Source: a bacterium (GTDB lineage Bacteria > Planctomycetota > B15-G4 > JADJEK01). Taken from it: a stretch of DNA of 5,638 bases. Position numbers and translations under genes: made by a program. The DNA is taken from assembly GCA_030428825.1 (NCBI GenBank), contig JAUIEL010000475.1, forward strand, positions 1 through 5,638. Direction: 5' to 3'. Below, in pieces: positions 1 through 5,556 of this stretch. The notes under the pieces were generated by a model, which had not been told where the DNA came from, made no database searches, and was given only the letters and a program-made list of their open reading frames with translations. The stretch's first letter is position 1; each line of letters starts with the position of its first letter.

Positions 1-1949
1 CGAGGCGCTGGCTCGACGGCGGGACCGGCGCGGTCACGCCCCGCCTGGAGCCGCTCCGGATGCGGGTCGCGGGCCTCCTCGCCGCCGCGGTCGCGCCGGA
101 GGAGGCGATCTCGCTCTTCCTCGCCGCGCGCGACGCCGCGAGGTCGATCGGGATGCCGGTCGAACGGGCGAAGGCCGCGCTCGAGGCCGTCCCGTTCGTC
201 GCCGCGCGGTCGTCCGAGCGGGCCGGGGACCTCGTCGCCGACGCGGCGCGGGCGCTCGCCGAGGTCCTCCTCCCGGACGACGTCCCGGCCGAGCGGAGGG
301 CCGACGTCCTGCTCGGCACCCGCCTTGCTCCCCGCCTCGTCATGAACGACGAAACGACCCGGAGTCCGACTCCCGGAGCGTACGGCGGCCGCGTCACCAC
401 CGAGGGCGTGCCCGACGAGGTGTTCCGGACGTTCGTGGCGATCAACCGCGCGCTGCAGCGCGAGTCGGACCTCGACCGCCTGCTCGAGCGGCTCCTCGAG
501 GACGCCGTCCGGCTGACCGGCGGGCGACGCGGCTTCCTGCTGCTGCTGCGCGACGGGCGGGTCGCGTTCGAGTGCCGGTCGGAGGAGGTCGACCCCGCCA
601 GCGAGGAGGTGAGCCGCACGATCGTCCTCGACGCGGTCCGCCAGGGACGGCCGGTGCTGACGGCGAACGCCCGGACCGATCCGCGCCTGATGGGGCACCG
701 GTCGATCGAGGAGCTCGACCTCCGCTCGGTCCTCTGCGCCCCGTTCCGCACCGAGTCCGGGACCCAGGGGGCGGTCTACGTCGACAACCCGATCCGCGAG
801 GGAGCGTTCACGGCGAGGAACCTCGACCTGCTGGAGGCGCTCGCCGGACAGGCCGCGATCGCGATCGGGAACCTCGAGCGCCGTCAGGAGATCGAGCGGC
901 TGAACGCCGAGCTGACGACCCGCGCCGAGCGGAGCGAACGGGCGCTCGACGAGGTCCGGCGGCGGCTGGCGACCGAGGGGAAGGCGCCCGCGCCGACGAT
1001 CGTCTGCGAGAGCGACGAGATGAAGGACGTCTTCCGGTTGATCGCGCGGGTGGCGCCGACGGACGTGCCGGTCCTCGTGCTCGGGGAGAGCGGGGTCGGC
1101 AAGGAGGTCGCGGCGCGGGCGCTGCACGACTCGTCCGCCCGGGCGGCCGGGCCGTTCGTGGCCGAGAACTGCTCGGCGGTCCCCGAGAACCTGCTGGAGA
1201 GCGAGTTCTTCGGGCACGTGAAGGGTGCGTTCACGGGCGCCGACCGGGATCGCGACGGGCTCGTGGCGCGGGCGGACGGCGGAACGCTGTTCCTCGACGA
1301 GATCGGCGACATGCCGCTCCCGCTGCAGGCGAAGCTCCTGCGGGTGATCCAGGAGGGGGCGGTCCGTCCGGTCGGCGCCGTCGATCCCCGGCCGGTGAAC
1401 GTGCGCCTCGTCTGCGCCACGCACCGCGATCTCGGCCGCATGGTCGAGGAGAAGGAGTTCCGCGAGGACCTGTACTACCGCATCAAGGGCGTCCTCGTCC
1501 GTCTCCCGCCGCTCCGCCGCCGTCGGGCCGACATCCCGGCGCTCGCGAACCTCTTCCTGCGCCGGCTGAACGAACGGGGGGAGACCGAGAAGCGGTTCTC
1601 GCGGGAGCTGACCGCCCGGCTCGCCGCCCACGACTGGCCCGGAAACGTCCGGGAGCTCGCGAACGAGGTGACCCGCCTCTACCACCTGACCGAAGGGGAC
1701 GAGATCGGGACCCGCCACCTCGAGCTCGAGGCGGGGGCCGGCGTCCGTCCCGAGGGGGCGGTCGTCACCGTGAAGCCGATCCACGAGATCGAGAAGGACG
1801 CGATCCGCCTGGCGCTCCAGGAGACCGGCGGGAATCGCGAGGAGGCGGCGCGCCGGCTCGAGATCTCCCGCGCGGCGTTCTACGTCAAGCTGAAGAAGTA
1901 CGGGCTCTCGCAAGAGGTTCCGCCGTCGCGCCGGCGCCGGAAGTCCTGA
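1..1949 (+). CDS. sigma-54-dependent transcriptional activator (GAF, AAA+, Fis-type HTH), 5'-truncated by window edge
   Basis: Bacterial enhancer-binding protein that uses ATP hydrolysis to remodel sigma-54 RNA polymerase at -24/-12 promoters. Residues are numbered from the ATG at 60. About 120-275 is a GAF-like sensor domain, followed by a probable coiled coil (276-305). About 313-550 is the AAA+ domain, with Walker A GESGVGKE (342-349), an intact sigma-54-contacting GAFTGA loop (389-394), Walker B TLFLDE (409-414), arginine-finger candidates R468 and R474 in FREDLYYRI, and the sensor II motif WPGNVREL (526-533). A Fis-type helix-turn-helix lies at about 575-615, with a basic tail. There is no response-regulator receiver domain in the visible part. 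The frame stays open upstream of 60, and all 19 codons there end in G or C, so the gene very probably starts outside the window. The ATG at 60 has a GGAG nine bases upstream and is a less likely alternative start. The helical region at 1-95 is unassigned. The GAF ligand cannot be told from sequence. Confidence 0.95.
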   Translation, partial: RRWLDGGTGAVTPRLEPLRMRVAGLLAAAVAPEEAISLFLAARDAARSIGMPVERAKAALEAVPFVAARSSERAGDLVADAARALAEVLLPDDVPAERRADVLLGTRLAPRLVMNDETTRSPTPGAYGGRVTTEGVPDEVFRTFVAINRALQRESDLDRLLERLLEDAVRLTGGRRGFLLLLRDGRVAFECRSEEVDPASEEVSRTIVLDAVRQGRPVLTANARTDPRLMGHRSIEELDLRSVLCAPFRTESGTQGAVYVDNPIREGAFTARNLDLLEALAGQAAIAIGNLERRQEIERLNAELTTRAERSERALDEVRRRLATEGKAPAPTIVCESDEMKDVFRLIARVAPTDVPVLVLGESGVGKEVAARALHDSSARAAGPFVAENCSAVPENLLESEFFGHVKGAFTGADRDRDGLVARADGGTLFLDEIGDMPLPLQAKLLRVIQEGAVRPVGAVDPRPVNVRLVCATHRDLGRMVEEKEFREDLYYRIKGVLVRLPPLRRRRADIPALANLFLRRLNERGETEKRFSRELTARLAAHDWPGNVRELANEVTRLYHLTEGDEIGTRHLELEAGAGVRPEGAVVTVKPIHEIEKDAIRLALQETGGNREEAARRLEISRAAFYVKLKKYGLSQEVPPSRRRRKS

Positions 1950-1954
1950 AGGAA

Positions 1955-1966
1955 GACGGTTCCGTC
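1955..1966. repeat. 5-bp hyphenated palindrome GACGG-TT-CCGTC
   Basis: Perfect inverted repeat with a 2-base spacer, lying 6 bases after the activator stop codon and about 45 bases upstream of the candidate -24 element at 2011. The spacer is too small for an RNA hairpin, so if it matters it would be a protein-binding site. A direct repeat of CGTTCG (1969-1974 and 1978-1983) follows. Function is unknown. Short palindromes are common by chance in GC-rich DNA. Confidence 0.3.
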
Positions 1967-1997
1967 CGCGTTCGAGACGTTCGCGGCGCCTGTGTTC

Positions 1998-2016
1998 CCG
2001 ATCCGGTTCCGGTCGG
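1998..2016. repeat. imperfect inverted repeat overlapping the candidate -24 element
   Basis: CCGA-T-CCGG, then TT, then CCGG-TCGG: the arms pair fully except for one extra T at 2002. As RNA it would give a 7-bp stem with a one-base bulge and a GTTC loop. As DNA it is a dyad that covers the GG at 2011-2012. It could be a weak terminator for the activator gene, although no T-run follows, or an operator at the next promoter. Confidence 0.35.
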
Positions 2017-2025
2017 CGATTTGCA
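2010..2025 (+). promoter_or_regulatory. candidate weak sigma-54 (-24/-12) promoter for the propeller gene
   Basis: GG at 2011-2012 and GC at 2023-2024 are separated by exactly 10 bases, and the -12 side is a full TTGCA (2021-2025). The -24 side keeps only the GG of the TGGCACG consensus. A start site about 12 bases after the GC would be near 2036, giving a leader of about 20 bases before the ATG at 2056. The site is locally more AT-rich than its surroundings. The alternative is a poor sigma-70-type promoter with TTGCAC as -35. Confidence 0.4.
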
Positions 2026-2055
2026 CATGGGCGCGTTTCTTGCGATTCTCGAGTC

Positions 2056-3819
2056 ATGTCCCTCCACGCGAAGATCCTCCCCGTCGCGCTCCTGCTGGCC
2101 GCTTCGACCGTCGGGTCGGCCCAGGACGCGGCCTACCGTGTCTCCGGGCCGTCGGCGACGAACCTCACCCTCGAGTCGGTCCGCCTGGTCGGGTCGTCGG
2201 CGACCCTGGTCCCCGCGCTCGTCGGCTGCGAGTTCCTGCCGCTGATCCCTTCGGGGCACGCGGCGGTCCACGCCGCCGACCCGACGCGACCGCAGCCGGT
2301 CACCGTCGGTCCCGGCGTGCCGGCCCTCCGCCTCCCGGACCGGGACGGCACGCTGATCGTCCACTACCGCCGGGGCGGCCCGACGTTCGGCTTCGCGGCG
2401 CTGCTCGGGAACGGCCGCGTCCGCGTCCTGCTGGAGCGTCCCGGTCTCGGCCCCGGCCAGGCGATCGACCCGTTCGAGCCGATCGTGGGGGTCTCGCCCG
2501 ACGCGACGCGGATCGCGGTGTCGGCGCCCGAGGTCGGCGACTTCGGGTACACGGACGCCTGGCTCCTCGCCGTGAGAGGCACGTTGGCCGGCGGCGGTCT
2601 GGCGCGCGAACTGACCGGCCCCGGGGACGACGAGGTCGACGGCATCAGCTTCACGTTCTTCGGGAACGAACTCTGGTGCGTCTTCGAGGATCGGCTCGCG
2701 AACTGTCCGGACGACGGCTCGGCGGGGCTCCAGATCGTCGCGATCCCTCCTTCGGGCGGCTCGACGGCGCTGGAGACGTCGGAGGAGCTCCTGGTGTCGG
2801 CCGACGGGTCGACGCTCGTCTTCCTGGCCGGGATCGACGAGGCGCTCGCGGACCTGTACGTCGTCGACGCCGGCGGCATCCGGAACGTGACCGGGGCGCC
2901 GTCCGAGCTGACGCCGCCGGGCTGGATCCCCGAGGAGGTGCTCGGTCCGTACCTCGGCGTCTCCGCGGACGGATCGGTCGTGGCGTTCCTGCGCGAGATC
3001 GCCGGGCAGGACGAGGTGTTCCTCCAGGCGACCGCGCCGGGGTCGACGCCGGTCCAGGTGACCGGGGACGCGCTCTTCGACACGTCGATCGACAACCCGA
3101 GCGGGCTGCTCGGGGACGGGCTCGCGCGGTTCCGGTTCTTCGCCGACAGCGGCAACCAGAACGCGGACCTGTACCAGGCGGAGCTCCTCCCGGGCGGCGG
3201 GCTCGCGACGAAGAACCTGACCCAGACGTCGGGCGTCTCGGCGCCGGTCTATCCGAACGCCGCGACGATCGACATCGAGACGTCGGTCGAGATGACGACC
3301 GGCCGGTCCGTGGTCGACGATCGGACGGGCGTCGGCGGGGGGTTCGACCTCCACCACGTCGACGGCGCCGGGGCGGGCGGACTCGTCCTCTCCGGGCTGA
3401 CCGCGCCGCCGGTCTGGTCGTCCGGCCGGTCGGGGAGGTACGTCGGCCGCGTGGAGCTGCCGGCGTTCGACCTCGTGGTGGAGGTCGACGGCGGAGCGGC
3501 GCCGCGGGCGGTGATCGCGCCCCCTCCCGGCGTCCGGTTCGACGAGGTGCGCGCGGGGACGGGCGGCCGCGTGATCCACTTCGTCGCCGACGTGGGAGGG
3601 CTCGACTTCGTCGGGTCGATCCATCGCGACACCGGCGCGCTCGCGCTCGCGCCGGGCGGGCCGTACGCGAACGCCGCGGGCGTCGGATTCAGCGCGGACG
3701 GGCGCGTCCTCTTCTCCGCCGCCGCCGCGGGAGGGACGACGACGTACGCGGTCGCCGCCGACGGCTCGTTCACGGCGCCGGTCGGCGCCCCGGCGCCGGT
3801 CGCGGGCTGGCTCGACTGA
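2056..3819 (+). CDS. exported TolB/PD40-like beta-propeller protein of unknown function
   Basis: 587 residues. The N-terminus is a Sec signal peptide: K6, a hydrophobic stretch at 7-16, and a likely signal peptidase I cut after GSA (20-22), leaving Gln as the first mature residue. There is no lipobox. The body is beta-rich and carries motifs of the WD40-like/TolB type (hydrophobic-S-x-D-G-hydrophobic): GVSPDATRIAV at 145-155, LVSADGSTLVFL at 246-257, GVSADGSVVAFL at 301-312 and GFSADGRVLFS at 544-554. These suggest a propeller, but blades are too diverged to count. No catalytic motif, transmembrane segment, Ca-binding Asp loop or C-terminal sorting signal is visible. Cysteines are few (C59, C208, C217). 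The ATG at 2056 is chosen because it starts the signal peptide and no earlier in-frame start exists nearby. Its ribosome site is weak. It could be a periplasmic or surface binding protein. Confidence 0.85.
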   Translation: MSLHAKILPVALLLAASTVGSAQDAAYRVSGPSATNLTLESVRLVGSSATLVPALVGCEFLPLIPSGHAAVHAADPTRPQPVTVGPGVPALRLPDRDGTLIVHYRRGGPTFGFAALLGNGRVRVLLERPGLGPGQAIDPFEPIVGVSPDATRIAVSAPEVGDFGYTDAWLLAVRGTLAGGGLARELTGPGDDEVDGISFTFFGNELWCVFEDRLANCPDDGSAGLQIVAIPPSGGSTALETSEELLVSADGSTLVFLAGIDEALADLYVVDAGGIRNVTGAPSELTPPGWIPEEVLGPYLGVSADGSVVAFLREIAGQDEVFLQATAPGSTPVQVTGDALFDTSIDNPSGLLGDGLARFRFFADSGNQNADLYQAELLPGGGLATKNLTQTSGVSAPVYPNAATIDIETSVEMTTGRSVVDDRTGVGGGFDLHHVDGAGAGGLVLSGLTAPPVWSSGRSGRYVGRVELPAFDLVVEVDGGAAPRAVIAPPPGVRFDEVRAGTGGRVIHFVADVGGLDFVGSIHRDTGALALAPGGPYANAAGVGFSADGRVLFSAAAAGGTTTYAVAADGSFTAPVGAPAPVAGWLD

Positions 3820-3830
3820 ACGTTTCGATT

Positions 3831-3850
3831 CCGGAGCTTCGGGGCTCCGG
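3831..3850. terminator. hairpin 1, 7-bp perfect stem, after the propeller gene
   Basis: CCGGAGC (3831-3837) pairs perfectly with GCTCCGG (3844-3850). A T-G wobble can shorten the loop to TCGG. It begins 11 bases after the stop codon at 3817-3819. It has no T-run, so on its own it is a weak terminator and may act with the hairpin that follows, or protect the 3' end of the mRNA. Confidence 0.5.
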
Positions 3851-3855
3851 TTGCG

Positions 3856-3889
3856 AGACGCCCCCGTCCGTTCGCGGCCGGGGGCGTCT
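3856..3889. terminator. hairpin 2, 11-bp perfect stem with TTCG tetraloop
   Basis: AGACGCCCCCG (3856-3866) pairs perfectly with CGGGGGCGTCT (3879-3889). After one T/C mismatch, CCG and CGG add three more pairs around a TTCG tetraloop (3871-3874), a very stable RNA loop. The 3' side ends in TCTTCG, with only a short T-rich stretch. This is the strongest terminator candidate for the propeller gene. It separates that gene from the promoter at 3905, so the two propeller genes are probably separate transcription units. Confidence 0.75.
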
Positions 3890-3904
3890 TCGTCGGCGCC
3901 GGAG

Positions 3905-3928
3905 CGGGTTGGCACGCGGGGTGCATCG
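3905..3928 (+). promoter_or_regulatory. near-consensus sigma-54 (-24/-12) promoter of the FG-GAP gene
   Basis: Compared with the consensus TGGCACG-N4-TTGCW, bases 3910-3916 read TGGCACG (7 of 7), four bases follow, and 3921-3925 read GTGCA (only the first T is replaced by G). The invariant GG (3911-3912) and GC (3923-3924) are 10 bases apart. The five bases before the -24 box (CGGGT) also fit the extended consensus. Transcription would start about 12 bases downstream of the GC, near 3936, giving a leader of about 41 bases before the ATG at 3977. Sigma-54 promoters are silent without an activator such as the one encoded at 1-1949. Confidence 0.75.
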
Positions 3929-3937
3929 TCCCGATGC
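3923..3937. repeat. 6-bp perfect inverted repeat spanning -12 box to start site
   Basis: GCATCG (3923-3928) and CGATGC (3932-3937) are perfect inverted arms around TCC. The left arm contains the GC of the -12 element and the right arm reaches the predicted start site. It could be a repressor or IHF-independent control site, or simply chance. The part that would be transcribed is too short to form the hairpin in the mRNA. Confidence 0.35.
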
Positions 3938-3966
3938 GGACAGACACACTCCCCCAACTCTCCCTC

Positions 3967-3974
3967 AGGTAGGA
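3967..3974 (+). promoter_or_regulatory. ribosome binding site of the FG-GAP gene
   Basis: AGGTAGGA lies just before the ATG at 3977. The first AGG is 7 bases from the start, which is a normal spacing, whereas the second AGGA is only 2 bases away. The leader before it (about 3938-3966) is rich in A and C and poor in structure, consistent with an accessible start. This site supports 3977 over the earlier TTG at 3851. Confidence 0.6.
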
Positions 3975-3976
3975 AC

Positions 3977-5440
3977 ATGCTTCACAAGATCCTCACGGCG
4001 ACCGCCGCCTCCCTCCTCGTCCCCGCCGTCGCGACGGCGCAGATCACCTTCACGCCCGGCGCGGCGCTGCCGACCTTCCAGGAGCCGCAGGGCATGGCGA
4101 GCGGCGACTTCGACGGCGACGGCGACGCCGACGTCGTCGTCGCCAACAGCGACACGAACTCGCTGTCGCTCTTCCTCTCGAACGGCTCCACGCTGGTGGC
4201 GGCCGGCTCGATCCCCGTCGGCGGCCAGGCGGAGGACGTGGTCGCCTTCGACATGGACGGCGACGGCGACCTCGACCTCGCCTCCGCGAACGGCAACACG
4301 CCGACCGTCTCGATCCTCGCGAACGGCGGCGCGGCGAACTTCTCGATCGTCGGCACCGCGACCGCCGGCACCAAGCCGCGCAGCATCACGGCGAGCGACC
4401 TCGACGGCGACGGCGACATGGACCTGGCGTGCGTGAACCGCGAGGCGAACAGCGTCTCGATCATCACGCAGACCGGCGGCGTCTTCACGACCATCGGGTC
4501 GTTCGCGGTCGGCGCCGACCCGCGCTGGGTCGCGGCCGGCGACATCGACGGCGACGGCGACGACGACCTCGCGGTGACGAACCACGACTCGAACACGGTG
4601 ACGATCCACACGAACGGCGGGGCGGCGACGTTCACGACCGCGCTGACGATCGGGCTCACCCGTCCGAACGCGGTCGAGATGGCCGACATGGACGGCGACG
4701 GCGACGTCGACCTGGTCGTGTCTCGCGGCAACGCGGGTCAGAACGGCGTCACGGTCCTCCGGAACGACGGTCCGCTCGTCCTGAACAACCTCGGCCTCGC
4801 GGTGACCGGCCTCGACCCGCACGGGATGGCGATCTTCGACGCGGACGGCGACGGCGACCTCGACGTGGCGACCGCGAACACCGACTCCGACTCCGTCACG
4901 CTGCTCGCCAACTCCGGGACCGGCGCCCTCGCCGCGGCCGGCGCGTTCGCGGTCGGCACCGGCCCGGCCGACGTCGTCGCGGGCGACTTCGATCTCGACG
5001 GCGACCTCGACCTCGCGATCTCGAACGAGGACTCGAACAACATGACGCCGGCGACCAACGGCACGGTCCCGAGCTTCACGACCTACGGCGCGGGCTGCGG
5101 CGGCGCCGTCGTCCCGACGCTCGCCGGCGCGGGGAACGCGGTCCTGAACGGCACCGTCACCCTGACCGCCACCGGCGCCCCGAACGCGTCCGGCCTCTTC
5201 CTGATCGGCGCGGCCCAGGCGAACGTCCCGTTCGCGGCCGGCTGCTCGCTCCTCGTCGGGACCCTGGTCGGCGCGGGGACGCCGGTCACGATCGGCGCCA
5301 ACGGTCAGCTCCTGATCGCGGGCACGATCCCGGCCACGTCGCCGCTGGTCTCGGTCTTCTTCCAGACGCTCGTCGCCGACGCGCAGGCGCCGAACGGCGC
5401 GTTCGGCGCGTCGAACGGGCTGGAGATGAACGTCCACTGA
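3977..5440 (+). CDS. exported FG-GAP/VCBS seven-repeat Ca-binding propeller protein with C-terminal Gly-rich domain
   Basis: 487 residues. The Sec signal peptide is at 1-21 (K4, hydrophobic core 8-19, ATA cut before Q22). Seven repeats then follow, each with a D-x-D-x-D-G-D-x-D loop: 44-52, 92-100, 141-149, 189-197, 237-245, 288-296 and 337-345. The spacing is 48-51 residues. The loops match the Ca-binding hairpins of integrin-alpha-like propellers, so a single seven-bladed propeller is expected. Most blades also carry an N-x-x-[ST]-N-[ST]-[VL] stretch after the loop. Blade 7 is diverged there (NNMTPATNG). From about 367 (YGAGCGG) to the end is a separate beta-rich domain with two Cys (C374, C423). 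I recall this type from Planctomycetota secreted proteins, where it may serve in surface attachment or sorting, but its role is not established here. There is no PEP-CTERM, LPXTG or lipobox. It has its own sigma-54 promoter. Probable role is extracellular adhesion or ligand binding. Substrate is unknown. Confidence 0.9.
   Translation: MLHKILTATAASLLVPAVATAQITFTPGAALPTFQEPQGMASGDFDGDGDADVVVANSDTNSLSLFLSNGSTLVAAGSIPVGGQAEDVVAFDMDGDGDLDLASANGNTPTVSILANGGAANFSIVGTATAGTKPRSITASDLDGDGDMDLACVNREANSVSIITQTGGVFTTIGSFAVGADPRWVAAGDIDGDGDDDLAVTNHDSNTVTIHTNGGAATFTTALTIGLTRPNAVEMADMDGDGDVDLVVSRGNAGQNGVTVLRNDGPLVLNNLGLAVTGLDPHGMAIFDADGDGDLDVATANTDSDSVTLLANSGTGALAAAGAFAVGTGPADVVAGDFDLDGDLDLAISNEDSNNMTPATNGTVPSFTTYGAGCGGAVVPTLAGAGNAVLNGTVTLTATGAPNASGLFLIGAAQANVPFAAGCSLLVGTLVGAGTPVTIGANGQLLIAGTIPATSPLVSVFFQTLVADAQAPNGAFGASNGLEMNVH
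4106..5026 (+). repeat. seven tandem FG-GAP/VCBS repeat units (period 144-153 bp)
   Basis: These are internal gene repeats encoding the Asp loops. The exact 15-mer GACGGCGACGGCGAC occurs six times, starting at 4112, 4256, 4403, 4547, 4691 and 4844. The intervals are 144, 147, 144, 144 and 153 bp. The seventh unit (around 4985-5011) encodes the same loop type but lacks the 15-mer because a Leu codon replaces Gly. The bases between loops have diverged, so this is an old protein repeat and not a recent DNA duplication. Confidence 0.9.
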
Positions 5441-5459
5441 GCGGGGACGGAACGTCGCT

Positions 5460-5501
5460 CGAGCGGCCCGGCGCGGGGGAGACCCTTCGCCGGGCCGCTC
5501 G
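5460..5501. terminator. 14-bp perfect hairpin, likely shared terminator between convergent genes
   Basis: Bases 5460-5473 pair perfectly with 5488-5501 (arms begin CGAGCGGCCC and end GGGCCGCTCG). Inside, a C/T mismatch and a G-T wobble are followed by GGG/CCC around a GAGA loop (5479-5482). It starts 19 bases after the FG-GAP stop codon and lies 55 bases beyond the stop of the minus-strand gene, so it could end both transcripts. No T-run follows on either strand, which is common in very GC-rich genomes but lowers certainty about mechanism. Confidence 0.75.
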
Positions 5502-5506
5502 CATCG

Positions 5507-5540
5507 GCGGCGGGGGGGGCGGCGTCGGGAGGCGGCGGGG
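5507..5540 (+). other. G-rich tract with quadruplex potential
   Basis: The tract holds a run of eight G (5512-5519), then GGG (5527-5529) and GGGG (5537-5540), with 7-base linkers. If the eight-G run supplies two G-triplets, the tract meets the usual G3-plus, 1-7 loop rule for a four-stranded structure on the + strand. It sits in the gap between the hairpin and the stop codon of the convergent gene. Function is unknown. Confidence 0.4.
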
Positions 5541-5556
5541 CCGAGCGGGCGGTCGA

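Noticed and set aside
2021..2049. Sigma-70-type promoter (TTGCAC as -35, GATTCT as -10)
   Set aside because: The -10 matches only 3 of 6 positions and would make the transcript start at the ATG itself. The sigma-54 reading of the same bases fits the spacing rule better.
572..2245. 557-codon + strand frame overlapping the activator and the start of the propeller gene
   Set aside because: The Arg/Pro/Gly-rich product has no domain, while the overlapping frame encodes clear AAA+ and HTH motifs.
1978..3878. Ten bases CGTTCGCGGC shared by 1978-1987 and 3869-3878 upstream of both promoters, as a common activator site
   Set aside because: Nearly the same string also occurs inside coding sequence (for example near 5229), where it simply encodes Phe-Ala-Ala, and the 3869 copy is the loop region of hairpin 2. 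The match is too weak to claim.
3851..3976. Upstream TTG start giving a 42-residue N-terminal extension of the FG-GAP protein
   Set aside because: The extension would run through hairpin 2 and the sigma-54 promoter. A signal peptide begins cleanly at the ATG at 3977, which has its own ribosome site.
1885..3978. 697-codon open frame on the minus strand
   Set aside because: It is antisense to the propeller gene, extremely rich in Arg, Asp and Pro with no recognisable domain, and typical of stop-poor shadow frames in 70% GC DNA.
1992..4436. 814-codon + strand frame spanning both propeller genes
   Set aside because: It is a shadow frame that runs through terminators and a promoter, and its translation is a low-complexity Arg-rich string.
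4106..5026. CRISPR-like or recent tandem DNA array because of the regular 15-mer
   Set aside because: The 144-153 bp period is a multiple of three, lies wholly inside one open frame and encodes a known protein repeat. The sequences between loops are diverged.
3965..5437. 490-codon open frame on the minus strand opposite the FG-GAP gene
   Set aside because: Its repetitive Val/Ala/Arg pattern is only the mirror of the GAC/GGC repeats in the true gene, and it has no signal or domain of its own.
2056..5440. The two propeller genes as one operon
   Set aside because: The 157-base gap contains two hairpins and a strong separate promoter, so independent units are more likely.
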